From Mesorhabditis belari (taxonomy: Eukaryota; Nematoda; Chromadorea; Rhabditida; Rhabditidae): a stretch of DNA of 64,000 nucleotides. Made by a program: the position numbers and the translations under genes. The notes below the pieces were generated by a model that was not told the DNA's origin, ran no database searches, and saw only the letters and a list, made by a program, of their open reading frames with translations. The stretch covers positions 1,239,001 to 1,303,000 of the forward strand of contig CAUEEP010000936.1 in NCBI GenBank assembly GCA_958450365.1, written 5' to 3'. Below, piece by piece: positions 21,018 to 31,605 of the stretch (positions within the stretch are counted from its first letter, which is position 1; each line of letters begins with the position of its first letter).

Positions 21018-22246
21018 ATTAGGTTGTTCGGATATAAACGAGCGTTTGCACTGCTTAACTCGTGAGGAAGCCATTTCCTGCATCAGATCGTCTTTTCAAT
21101 AGTAGAATTTGAACATAGAAACTGTCGAGCAAGTTCACGCGTCGTTTGACATGGATCCGATTCGATTGCAGCCCTCAAAGTATCGTTGTCTACCGCTTGA
21201 GGTCGACGAGAGTGTTCATCATCCTCGAGACTCATCACCATTCCGAGAGCGTTGGAACCAGGCTCGGCATCGGCTTTCGGATAATGCATCATTCCCAAAT
21301 GCTTTGACCAAATCTCGATGGGATTCCGCAACGGTTTTGCCCAGTTAGAAGTCGTAAAGTAGGCAGAGGCGAACTTGATATATTGGGTTGGTGAATTGAA
21401 AACTCCCGGACTTTGAACTAAAATTTATTCAACATAAAACCATCAATTCCATCAATTCATTCCAAATAGTTTCCATTATTATTGATGACTTCTGCCCATT
21501 TTACAGGCAATTTGCGGATTCCTCTTTCGTAGTAGGATTTTGGTTTGTGTGTGAGACTCAAAAATGGAGGACTGGAGATGTCCCAGTTTGAGCACTTTCT
21601 TCAAAAGAAATCCATTTTGGTGTCAATGGAAAAGTTGTAGAGAATCAAAAATCAAGCTTATAGGCAAATTTTCAGAACGATTCAAAAACTGGCTTTCAAG
21701 AAATGCGAAATTTACGAATTTTCACAAAACTTGCATTTTAAGCAAAACTACTAAGTGTATCTTTTTGGAAATTTGGCTATAAGCCTCATTTTTGATTCTC
21801 TACAACTTTTCTATTGACACCAAAATGGGTTTCTTTTGAAGAAAGTGCTCAAACTGGGACATCTCCAGTCCTCGATTTTTGAGTCTCACACTTGTCTCAC
21901 ACACAAACCAAAATCCTACTACGAAAGAGGAATCCGCAAATTGCCTGTAAAATGGGCAGAAATCGTCAATAATAATGGAAATTATTTCGAATGAATTGTT
22001 GGAATTGATGGTTTTATGTTGAATAAATTTTAGTTCAAAGTCTCACAGTTTTCAATTCACCAACCCAATATTTGAAATCGGTGATCTAAAGCAAGAAAAA
22101 AGATTTTAAAAATAGGAAATTATCCGTTTAACAATATTCCAAATATGCACAAGATAACGTACTTTTAAATACAGAAATACATATTTTAAAAGCTTCTCTC
22201 ACAACAATAAGTTTAGCAACGCTTGTTTATATCCGAACAACCTAAT
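21018..22246 (-). mobile_element. Mariner with TTAGGTTGTTCGGATATAAA ends
   Basis: TTAGGTTGTTCGGATATAAA at 21019 is mirrored by TTTATATCCGAACAACCTAA ending near 22245. The minus frame 21083-21331 contains DDEHSRRPQAVDNDTLRAA and IESDPCQTTRELARQF, a mariner N-terminal helix-turn-helix region. The rest of the transposase is absent, and another element is nested at 21382-22070. Confidence 0.75.
21382..22070. mobile_element. Palindromic mariner MITE nested in a mariner
   Basis: Ends TATTGGGTTGGTGAATTGAA and TTCAATTCACCAACCCAATA are exact inverted copies, and the two halves mirror each other for about 270 bp. It interrupts the older mariner at 21018-22246, giving a clear relative insertion order. 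Confidence 0.8.
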
Positions 22247-22834
22247 AGAATGGTTTCCAAATTCTAAAGTGACATTTAGAAATCGTAGCCGTTCTCCGTT
22301 AAAAACTTTCAGATATTTTTACTTTTTAATTAAATGACAATAGAAAGAAGAGAATTTAAATTATATAGAATCGAAAAATAATAATAAAAAAGCTTTCCAA
22401 TCAATGAATTGAGTGCAAAAATCCAGCTCATACACTTTTTCATCAAATTGGGCATGTGTGCTTTTGCCGGCCTTTTTTTCCCTTTTTTTTTGAAGAGCTC
22501 ATTTGTGCAAAATATTCAAAAATTATATATAATTTAAAGATTGAAAATTTATTAAATAATATCTAAAATAAGTTTAGAAAAAATTTCGATTTAAGAAAAT
22601 TTTAGAAAAAGTCGAAAAAAAAATGAATTTTCATGTAAAGCGGTTCCAATACGGTTCCAATACGAAAATAGAAACCGTATTGGAACCGTATTCCCAGTTT
22701 TTCGCATATCAAACTAAAAGGACAAGAAAGAAAATAAAAGATAAGAATTTAAAAGATAAGAATTTTGAAATAAAAAAGTTCATATAAAGGTTTTTATTTT
22801 GAAATTTTTCTGTTTAAATTTTGATAAAACGAGA
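22247..22834. other. AT-rich, no gene seen
   Basis: This is very AT-rich with runs of A and T. No coding exon or repeat unit was recognised, apart from a short inverted pair GGAACCGTATT and AATACGGTTCC near 22635-22690. Confidence 0.4.
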
Positions 22835-22922
22835 ATGTCAGCGCTAAGGGAAACTTTTAAGAATGATTTGGATATTCTTATTCTTAAGGATCTAAATTAC
22901 TCGTTTGTGAAGGCAATTTCCA

Positions 22923-23514
22923 GTGTACAAGAAAGTACAAGAAGTTCAGGTTGATCGCGTGAAAAAGTTTGTCGAAGCAAGACAGAATAAAATTAAATTT
23001 CAAGAGGACAATCAGGAAGAACAAGAAGAGCAAGAAGAGCAAGATCAAGAAGAGCAAGAAAAGCAAGAAGAGCAAGAAGAGCAAGAAGAGCAAGAAGAGC
23101 AAGAAGAGCAAGAAGAGGAAGAAGAGGAAGAAGAGCAAGAAGAGCAAGAAGAGGAAGAAGAGGAAGAAGAGCAAGAAGAGCAAGAAGAGGAAGAAGAGGA
23201 AGAAGTCCAAGAAGAGCAAGAAGAGCAAGAAGAGGAAGAAGAGGAAGAAGAGCAAGAAGAGGCAAGAAGAGGAAGAAGTCCAAGAAGAGCAAGAAGAAAG
23301 AGAGAGGGGGCAGGGGGAAGGGGGGGAAGAAGACCAAGAAGAGCAAGAAGAGCAAGAAGAGCAAGAGCAAGAGCAAGAAAAACGGAAAAGAGGAAGATCA
23401 CAAAAGCAACGACTGGAGGAAATGAATACAATTGAAAACAAAGGTAGAATGGAGATGACCGGGGACGGTAATCGAAGCAAAAAAAGGGTGGATGTCAGCT
23501 TTGAGCCAAACTGA
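22923..23514 (+). repeat. Purine-rich AAGAGC/AAGAGG tandem tract
   Basis: From about 23011 to 23390 the plus strand is almost pure purine plus C, built of CAAGAAGAG and GAAGAAGAG units. All plus frames stay open, encoding Glu/Gln-, Lys/Ser- or Arg/Ala-rich proteins. The Glu/Gln frame (from about 22923) has a more protein-like lead, VDRVKKFVEARQNKIKFQED, and a basic tail. An ATG at 22835 opens another frame (MSALRETFKNDLDILIL) that I could not connect by splicing. An acidic coiled-coil protein is possible; simple repeat expansion is the safer reading. Confidence 0.5.
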
Positions 23515-23679
23515 TATTTTAGTTACTATTGTTCTTAATTGAATGGTTTGTCTATTCTTATGTAAATGTTATCTCCCCTGTGCTTATCCCATTCATCGCC
23601 GAGAAGGGGCGATCCTTGGGATTGGATTTTTAATCAATATTCATTGCGATTAGGTTGGCGACATTGAAATTTCGTTTTT

Positions 23680-23950
23680 GAGCAACAACAAAATTTATTT
23701 CGTAGAAATAAACTAGAAACAATTAATCAACAATATATTCCCCACAGCTATCAATAGCATTTTTCTATCTTTGACGCAAATTATGGATACTCTCATGAAA
23801 GAATTGTGCTGGTTTTGATTGAAAGAAAGCAGAGACCCATTCTTTTGATGTCGTCAATGTTCTGGAACTTGTGGCTTTCGAGTGAATGCCGCATACTTCG
23901 AATGAAATGGTAGTTAGACGGGGCAATATCTGGACTATAAGGCGGATGAA
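23680..23950 (-). pseudogene. Mariner transposase C-terminal fragment
   Basis: The minus frame reads LLVHPPYSPDIAPSNYHFIR, SLESHKFQNIDDIK and, after stops, KNAIDSCGEYIVD before a stop. This is the third catalytic block and C-terminus of a mariner transposase. Two internal stops make it inactive. Immediately upstream (higher coordinates) it runs into a 27-bp tandem repeat. Confidence 0.75.
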
Positions 23951-23952
23951 CT

Positions 23953-24186
23953 AGAAGCCTTCTCAGCTTTGATCCCTACCAAAGCCTTCTCAGCGTTGAT
24001 CTCTGCCAAAGCCTTCTCAGCTTTGATCTCTGCCAAAGCCTTCTCAGCTTTGATCCCTACCAAAGCCTTCTCAGCGTTGATCTCTGCCAAAGCCTTCTCA
24101 GCGTTGATCTCTGCCAAAGCCTTCTCAGCTTTGATCTCTACCAAAGCCTTCTCACCTTTGATCCCTACCAAAGCCTTCTCAGCCCA
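23953..24186. repeat. 27-bp minisatellite, nine copies
   Basis: Units of GCCTTCTCAGC followed by TTTGATCTCTGCCAAA repeat about nine times with few substitutions. Because 27 is a multiple of three, both strands stay open (a nine-residue EKALAEI-x-A repeat on minus). No start or conserved flank supports expression. Confidence 0.85.
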
Positions 24187-24655
24187 ATTGCTCAATTGAT
24201 CGACAAAAAGTCATAAGTACATCTTTTTTGAAGAAGATTTTCATTTTTAAAGGTAAATAGAGCTTTAATTCAAATTAAACTCCAAATTTTATTTGCTAAA
24301 TTTGTAATTTAATGGGAAATTTATACAAAAACAGATGCTAATCAAGGTTAAAAATCTGCTAATTAATTAAGTGTACCAAGATAACAAGTAAAAAGTCGGT
24401 GTAAATTCAATAAATCGAAGTGAGAGCTGTTTTTGAGTGAAAAGAGAAATGAGGAGTGAAGAGTGAAAGAGTGAAAGAGAGTCAATATAGAATAGGGAAT
24501 CGATTCCCATCGACTCTTTCCTTTTCCCTCTTTTCCCTCTTTTCCCCATTCATATCTCTTTCTCTTTCCAACAAATAAGAGCAAAAATAAACAAATCTGA
24601 CCTTTTTGGACAGTTTTTTTGCAGACAATTTGATTTTTTGCAGACTTTTGATAAA
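24187..24655. other. AT-rich spacer with GA/CT block
   Basis: It contains a purine-rich run (24435-24483) facing a pyrimidine-rich run (24508-24565) with GAGTC/GACTC in inverted order, similar to blocks upstream of the lipocalin genes. No gene is seen. Confidence 0.35.
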
Positions 24656-25110
24656 CAGCCCAACAAGAGATTGTCAAGAGAAAGCAGTTCCATTGTACAC
24701 TTAATCCGAGTGACGATTCGGGTAAACGCTTTAAAGATACTCTACCGTAACCAACTATGTTACAGTGATCCATGCGTTGGCTGTAAAGAGGCCGTACGTA
24801 GCCGTAAAGAACAGCCCAACAAGATGAGATTGTCAGGAGAAAGCAGTTCCATTGTACACTTAATCCGAGTGACGATTCGGGTAAACGCTTTAAAGATACT
24901 CTACCGTAACCAACTATGTTACAGTGATCCATGCGTTGACTGTAAAGAGGCCGTACTTAGCCGTAAAGAACGGCCCAACAAGATGTCAAGAGAAAACAGT
25001 TCCATTGTACACTTAATCCGAGTGACAATTCGGGTAAATGCTTTAAAGATACTCTACCGTAACCAACTATGTTACAGTCATGCGTTAGCCGTAAAGAGGC
25101 CGTACATAGC
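24656..25110. repeat. ~155-bp tandem repeat, three copies
   Basis: Copies start near 24656, 24811 and 24971 and share GCAGTTCCATTGTACACTTA and TACTCTACCGTAACCAACTA. The last copy is shorter. One frame stays open through all copies, giving a false 168-codon frame. Confidence 0.85.
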
Positions 25111-25480
25111 CGTAAAGATTACCATCAATAGAGATCAGATCTAGACAAACCGGTTAACTCCGCGCCCTTTTTTGGTCCGTTTCCCGTTCGCAATCTACAA
25201 ATTTTGGTCGTACCTTAACCGAATTTGTTTAAAAAGCGTTGAATTTACTTTCATTCGACTCGAAATGAAATTTTCTAACAAATGAAGGTTAAGGTACGAG
25301 TCAAATTTGTAGATTGCGAACGGGAAACGGATCGAAAAAGGACGCGGAGTTAACATGTCTGTCTAGATCTGATCTCTATTGATGGTAATCTTTACGGCTA
25401 CAGTACCAACGCACGGATTATTGTGACATAGTTGGTTACGGTAGAGTATTTTTAAAGCATTTACCCGAATACCTGAAAAA
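25020..25480. mobile_element. Foldback element at end of tandem array
   Basis: Sequence from about 25020 to 25225 is mirrored at about 25285-25480, with TTCGCAATCTACAAATTT opposite AAATTTGTAGATTGCGAA near the centre. The outer part of the arms is the 155-bp tandem unit, so the array probably arose from one arm. Confidence 0.7.
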
Positions 25481-25805
25481 GGAGCGGAGTTAACATGGCT
25501 GGATCTAGGCAGGTAAATGGAATAAAACGATCAGATTAGTCCAACTTTTAAAGAAGATTTTCTGTTTATCCTAGGCCCATGGTTAACTGATGCTAGACAC
25601 ATTAAAATCCAGATCCGGTATCTATAAGATCTGGTACTAAAGGGTACTCTTTAGCATCAAATTCTTCTGGCGTTTTCTTTCTGAAGCATTCTGACTTTCC
25701 TGATCCTTCCATAATACAATGGTTAACTTTAAAGCTGACTTGTTCTGAAATAGTGACTTTATAAAACATGGCAAGTTTTTAAAAACGTCCGTAACCTTGA
25801 TTTTA
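25481..25805. other. Unassigned
   Basis: No gene was recognised. A GAGCGGAGTTAACATG motif near 25481 repeats the arm of the adjacent foldback element. Confidence 0.35.
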
Positions 25806-26072
25806 GTTGTACTGTGTAATGTACTGCGTAATGTACTGTGTAATGTACTGCGTAATGTACTGCGTAATGTACTGCGTAATGTACTGCGTAATGTACTGCG
25901 TAATGTACTGCGTAATGTACTGTGTAATGTCCTGCGTAATGTACTGCGTAATGTACTGCGTAGTGTACCGCGTAGTGTACTGCGTAATGTACTGCGTAAT
26001 GTACTGTGTAATGTACTTTGTAATGTACTGTGTAATGTACTGTGTAATGTACTGCGTAATGTACTGCGTTAT
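25806..26072. repeat. 12-bp minisatellite, ~22 copies
   Basis: Head-to-tail GTAATGTACTGC units occur with C/T and A/G variants. Each unit is an imperfect palindrome around GTAC. All six frames stay open because the period is divisible by three; this is not coding. Confidence 0.9.
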
Positions 26073-26561
26073 ATTGCGACTATTTCTTGCATTTAAGTTT
26101 TCTTCACGATCTATCACGGAAGCAGACTAAACTCAAGACAGTTTACGGTAGACAGATTACGGTAGTTTTACGGTACACGTTTTCTCAAAACGCTTTAATC
26201 GTAAAGGACACGCTAAACGGTTCTTATGACTTTGACACTGCATAAAATTTGCAAGTAAATGATAAAATGCCGAATAAAATCACAAGCACATTACAGATTT
26301 TTGTCCTTTTTTTGGCATTGATAGTTTAATTCACTAAAAATGCCAAAAATAGCCCGAAATACCCGCTAAACTTTAAGAAGTTTATTTGGATTTTGAAAAA
26401 AGCTTAACAACATTAAATTTTTGTAGTAAAACTTTTGAATGCCTTGATTCAATTGTTGAAAAGCTCTCGATTTCAAATCATTTATTGCTCTTTTCTCTCG
26501 AATTATTTCTCATTTTGTACAACAATTTTACCAAAACATCAATTAAATATTGCTTATATCT
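26073..26561. other. AT-rich, no gene seen
   Basis: This is the 3' flank of the membrane-protein gene on the minus strand. No coding exon was recognised. Confidence 0.4.
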
Positions 26562-29500
26562 TTAGTATTTATAGGCGGCATTAGCGGCAGGCAAATTTTG
26601 TCCATAAGGAGCATAGATTGGAGTCTGTTGGCGATTGTAGAGGCTTGTCTAAAAAGATCTTTATAATATTGGGTTGATGCATAATTATCCGGACTTCTTT
26701 TTGCGTGCTTGTATCTTTTTTGTTTTGAAAGCTTTTTGTCTATTTCTTTTTTTTAAATATTCGTCATTCTTTAGTGAACAAAATGCGTGTCGACAATCAT
26801 ATCCATCTTCGCCATATCATGCTCTACCACTTCGAAAAGGGATGGTCTGCCGCAGAGTCGTTTCGCGATCTCAAAGAACTGGAGAAGCCCCAACGGACTA
26901 CCACGTCAATCGATCGCTCAAAAATTGGCAAACAAATAAGATCTACAACGATTTGGATGACTTGATAGACGATGTTAAAGCGTGGATTGCCTCCAAAGAT
27001 CGTTTATTCTTCGCTCGTGGAATCGATCGTCTTCCAAGCAAATGGCAATCAGTTATTGATGTAGGCGGTGAATATGCTCCAGAATAATCAATTAAACATA
27101 TTTTTCTAACTATTTATGTTATTTTTTGTTAAATAAAATCATTTATAAAAGAAGTCCGGATAATTATGCATCAACCCAATATAATATCTAAAATATATTG
27201 GTCTAGATATTATCTAGATAAAATATCACATTTAACTATAGTATGATTTTCTAGTAACCTGTGAGTGCGCGGGTGAGATTCCGCTCTGCGCCGATGCCAA
27301 GTCGCGACGCATCTGTTTGTCACGAGAACTGGAATACGGTAAAGCTATTGAATCAGTAGCTATTGAATCAGTAGCTATTGAATCAATAGCTATTTTTATT
27401 TCTGAAATATCTAACTAACTATTTCTTCAACTCACCGATTCATCAACCAAACCACCAGCCAAACAGCCACCCCAATGATGACAAAGATGCAGAAAATCAC
27501 GATCAACGCCACCGCCCAACCGTACTTTTCGTGCCTAAAGTTGCGCTGATCAACAATGAGAATTCTTTGATTTTGATTTGATTCTTTTGATTTAATTCTT
27601 TGATTTGATTCTTTACACCACTTCAGCTAATCATTGTTTATTGTTTATAGCTGTTTGTTGTTTCATTTATAGCAAATCTTTTTTGTTTTCTAGTTGTAGA
27701 CAATCTCCACAAGAGAAACTTAAAGCTAAAAACTTTCAAAGACTTTTTTTAAACACATTTACGCTAACCGGTCGACTTACTAATGGCGATTATTGGTTTT
27801 AGCCAGAAAATCTTTCCGTCTTTTTAAAATTTACGCTTATAAATGAATAATTAGTTGATAAACGTGTAGTTAGAATCCAATTTACATGCGGATTAAAGAG
27901 ACTGGCCCGAAAGCAGAATGGCGCGCTTTCTAAAGTGTGGACAGGCTGCCGTACCCCGCACAAAGCGTCCCTTTTACCATTCTTCTCATTTTTCGGCATG
28001 ATTTGATGGATTCGTGAATGTTGTTCGGTTTTTTTTCCGCATACCGTAAATACTGTAATAGTACCCCACCGCCATAATGACGGTGCGGAGAGTTGCGTAG
28101 TCTAGCTTTGGACGCGTTTTTCTCGACACTGGTTTATGCTACAATGCTCGCTTCGGTATCAAAAAATAGCTGAAATTCAGGGCTATTCTTTGATACCTAA
28201 GCGCGCATCGTAGCATAAAGCAGCGCGGAGAACAGAATGTTTAAAGTTAGACTACGCAACAATCCCGAAAAAACGCGTTTTTCTCGACACTGGTTTATGC
28301 TACAATGCGCGCTTAGGTATCAAAAAATAGCCCTGAATTTCAGCTATTTTTTGATACCAAAGACGTTTTTTTTTGAAAGTACGGGTGCTTTGCAAATGAA
28401 ATACTAAAAAACTTTTGCGACTACGCGACTGTACGAGGGCGGTGGGGTACTATTATAGTATTTACGGTAGCTAGATAAATGAGTTCATTTGCTAGGCTTT
28501 TTGGCAAGATTAGATTTTACTGAATAGATAGAATCCATGTAAAAACACAGATTTACAAGTACCAAATTCTGTAATACTTTTTAATATACTCTTTAACTAA
28601 TCGTTATATTATTTCTGTTCTTTCTGTTTGTCAATTTGTATCTTTTGAATTGTTTTTCAAAGTTTTTCTCTACTCTTTGTCTACTGATTTTTGTCTACTT
28701 ACTCTTCTACTTACTCTACTTACTCTACTTACTCTACTTACTCTACTTACTCTACTTACTCTACTTACTCTACTTACTCTACTTACTCTACTTACTCTAC
28801 AACTTCTCCAGCCAGCTAGATAACTTCATGAACTTTTGACACCTTTCAATATCAGTAAACTTTTCAATATCAGCAAACAAACATATGTAAAAGATTCACG
28901 AGAACTTGTTGACTATAAAAACGTTTTTTTACCAGTATGAATTTGGGCAGCATCCTCCCTCACAGCAGCCAATCTCCTTGTAACATGTCTCGGTGACCGT
29001 ATTTGCTGTGTTTGCCACCGCGTAAACGCAATCGTAGAAATTTGGATCTTGCTCTAAATAGCTTTTGATAGATTGTAATTGTTAAAAACTAACGATTATA
29101 GTCTCTCCGAACCAGTCCCGCTTTTATTAGAGGAAACCCAGTACTCGCGAAAAACTGTTGTTGCTGTTGTTGAGAGGCATCGAACTGAAAATACTCTTGA
29201 GGAAAGGCATTGGTAAATGAGTGTTTAGCCAGCCAGCCAGTGTTTAGCCTGTCTGTAAGCCAGATTAAGCCAAAACAGAGAACAAGTGGTTTTTGGCTTG
29301 CGCAGTAACTTTTGGCTGATCAAGCCAGGAGTAAAGTTAGGCCAGCTTGTAAACTGGGATAGATTAGATACTTTTCTGGCTTGTGGTCAAGTCAGGAGTA
29401 AAGCAAGACCAAAACTGGCTTTTATTCTAGCCTTGGTTTACCCAGAAAGACCTCAATTTCTCACCTGGCGTTGTAAAAAGTTGTTGTTATTGGGCAGGAC

Positions 29501-30574
29501 TTGAGCGACGAATGATGGGCGATAGGTTGATGTTTGTATAGTGCCTAGAATTGAATAGGGCTATGAATGTCTGATTTAAAAGAATATGAAGTATCACTAT
29601 GATTCAGTAACTATTTAAACCCTGATCAATACCTCAATACCTCGAATCAGTCATGTTCTTCAAGAACAATATTCTAGAAAGATTCAAGATTCTAGAACAA
29701 GATTCTAGTAAGTTTAAGCCCTAAATCGAATCTAGATTTAAATTGAATCTAAATGGGATCGTATGGGGATCAATGGGGATCAAATGGGAACCGAATAGGA
29801 ACCATATTGGAACCATATTGTAACCATATTGGAATCATATTGGAATCATATTGTAACCATATTGGAATCATATTGGAACCATATTGGAATCATATTGGAA
29901 TCATATTGGAACCATATTGGAATCATATTGGCACCATATTGGAACCATATTGGAACCGTATTGGAACCGTATTGGAACCGTATCCGAACCATATTGGAAC
30001 CATATTGGAACCAAATGGGAACCTCAAATCGGATCTAGATTTAAATCGGATCTAAATGGGATCATATGGGGATCAAATGGGAACCAAATTGGAGCCAAAT
30101 GGGAATCGAATAAGCATTGAATCGGAGCTAAATGGGAGCCGAATAGGAACCGAATAGGAACCAAATGGCAACCTCAAATCGGATCTAGATTTAAATGGGA
30201 GCCAAATGGGAACCGAATAAGAACCAAATGGGAACCGAATCGGAGCCAAATGGGAACCGAATAAGCATTGAATCGGAGCCAAATGAGAGCCGAATAGGAA
30301 CCGAATAGGAACCAAATGGGAACCTCAAATCGAATCTAGATTTAAATTGGATCTAAATGGGATCGTATGGGGATCAAATGGGAACCGAATAGGAACCAAA
30401 TAGGAACCAAATAGGAGCCGAATCAGACCAAATGGTAACCTCAAATCGGATCGATTTTACTTGAATTAAAGTTTAATCTATCAATTAGATCTATTTTTTT
30501 GAATATTTTTCTCTTCTTCTACCATAAGCATCCCATCGCGACCACGGGGCCGCCGGTTCAGCTGCCATACAACT
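26562..30574 (-). CDS. Single-pass membrane protein, Cys-rich ectodomain
   Basis: Minus exons that chain in frame: 30523-30574, about 29112-29188, 28933-29053, 27436-27534, 27259-27328 and 26562-26648. The ectodomain reads AEPAAPWSRWDAY, FREYWVSSNKSGTEQDP, then cysteines in FYDCVY, TETCYKEIGCCEGGCCPNSY. A strong membrane helix follows (WAVALIVIFCIFVIIGVAV), then a basic stop-transfer stretch (RSRDKQMRRD) and a cytosolic tail ending TPIYAPYGQNLPAANAAYKY. The layout of CC/GCC just before a membrane helix and a Pro/Tyr tail recalls Shisa-like and WBP1/VOPP1-like adaptors, but I cannot assign a family. The first exon with signal peptide is unresolved; a Leu/Phe-rich frame near 31680-31830 is a weak candidate. 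A mariner derivative sits in the last intron. Confidence 0.7.
26667..27182 (+). mobile_element. Internally deleted mariner
   Basis: Ends TATTGGGTTGATGCATAATT and AATTATGCATCAACCCAATA are inverted. The transposase start MRVDNHIHLRHIMLYHFEKG (helix-turn-helix) is joined to the C-terminus (KDRLFFARGIDRLPSKWQ through GGEYAPE-stop), with the catalytic core deleted. This is a typical deletion derivative that could move only if a full-length copy supplies transposase. Confidence 0.85.
27344..27392. repeat. 15-bp triplicate
   Basis: Three copies of AGCTATTGAATCAGT lie just upstream (minus sense) of a membrane-protein exon, inside its intron. Confidence 0.8.
28042..28469. mobile_element. Foldback element, TACCGTAAATACTGTAATAG family
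   Basis: Ends TACCGTAAATACTGTAATAG and its near-complement ending 28469. The interior consists of inverted blocks around TTTGATACC and AGCATAAA. Two larger copies lie at 45529-46132 and 57065-57693. No coding capacity. It lies within an intron of the membrane-protein gene. Confidence 0.85.
28692..28800. repeat. 9-bp minisatellite
   Basis: About 11 copies of ACTCTACTT. The period of nine keeps a Leu-Leu-Tyr frame open, which is an artefact. Confidence 0.9.
29753..30440. repeat. 11-bp GGAACCATATT minisatellite and variants
   Basis: Long runs of GGAACCATATT pass into GGAACCGAATA and GGGAGCCAAAT variants. A longer unit containing CCTCAAATCGGATCTAGATT recurs near 30010, 30165 and 30315. Related GGAACCGAATA sequence reappears at 32620-32870. 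The array lies in an intron of the membrane-protein gene. Confidence 0.85.
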
Positions 30575-30589
30575 CTATAAAACAGAGAA

Positions 30590-31320
30590 TTCGAAAAGAA
30601 ACCAACCAGACATTGAAGTAATCAAGAAGAACGAGAAATCAAAAAAGTTTTCAGAAATCAAGAGCAATTTTAGCAATGAATTCCCCGAGATCAACTCTTG
30701 AACACAGCTGAGAGTCGATTCGAGTGCTGGGTGCCAATCGGCCAATATTTACTCGAAAAAATAGAGAAAACTTAGAAAATTTGAGGAAAAGATCTATTTT
30801 CTCAGATAAATTCTTTCAAGTTTTTTTCTAGAATAAACAATGAATGCAAAATGAGTCAATTTTTTGAGAAAGCTATTCTCTTTGCAATCATTTTCCAGTC
30901 TAGTCAGCGAAAAACCGCGTTTTTTAGCGTTTTAGAACTTTTTTCAGCATTTCTGCTTCCCGCAAAAAAAATCGGGGAAATTTTCCGCTAAAAAGCCTGA
31001 TCGGGTATTCAAATACAATTTTCCAAGACCAAAAGAAGTCAAAGAAGTTAACCTTGCCTTGCCTGACTTGCTTTGACTTGTTCTAGTTTTACCCAGAACT
31101 GGCTTACTACAGACTTGTATTAAGCTGATCTGGCTTGGATCAAAAGTCTGGCAGAAAATCTGGCAGAAATCTGGCAAAAGTCTGGCAGAAATCAAGCCTG
31201 GGCTTACAAATTGCTTCTGAACTAGCCTGTCTTGGCCTGGTTTTGGTTGTAAAAGTCTTTGAACTTGCCAGAAGTTAGATCAAGCTTTGGCTTACTACAG
31301 ACTTACTGTATTAAGCTGAT
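30590..31320. other. 5' region of membrane-protein gene
   Basis: AT-rich sequence then GGCTTG/CTGGCTT-rich low-complexity sequence (31060-31320) resembling that at 29225-29440. The missing 5' exon of the minus-strand gene may be here or beyond, but none is clear. Confidence 0.3.
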
Positions 31321-31605
31321 CTGGCTTGGATCTAGAAGGTCTTGGATCTAGATCTAGAAGGCCTTGGATCTAGATCTAGAAATCCTTGGGTCTAGATCTA
31401 GAAGGCCTTGGATCTAGATGTAAAAGGCCTTAGATCTAGATCTAGAAGGCCTTGGATCTAGATCTAGAAGGCCTTGGGTCTAGATCTAGAAGGCCTTAGA
31501 TCTAGATCTAGAAGGCCTTAGGTCTAGATCTAGATCTAGAAGGCCTTAGGTCTAGATCTAGATCTAGAAGGCCTTAGGTCTAGATCTAGATCTAGAAGGC
31601 CTAAG
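31321..31605. repeat. 22-bp AGATCTAGAAGGCCTT minisatellite
   Basis: About 12 units of GGATCTAGATCTAGAAGGCC plus TT, themselves palindromic (TCTAGATCTAGA, AAGGCCTT). The last three units have an extra GATCTA. Confidence 0.9.

Noticed and set aside
24363..25144. Long frames over the ~155-bp tandem repeat
   Set aside because: Frames differ in start and end between strands, contain no domain, and track the repeat and hairpin boundaries.
25797..26117. Open frames on both strands over the GTAATGTACTGC array
   Set aside because: Period divisible by three keeps every frame open; no start context, splice sites or conserved flanks.
27259..27328. GC-rich segment first considered as a tRNA
   Set aside because: It has no T-arm or acceptor pairing and instead forms a 70-nt minus-strand exon that restores frame in the membrane-protein gene.
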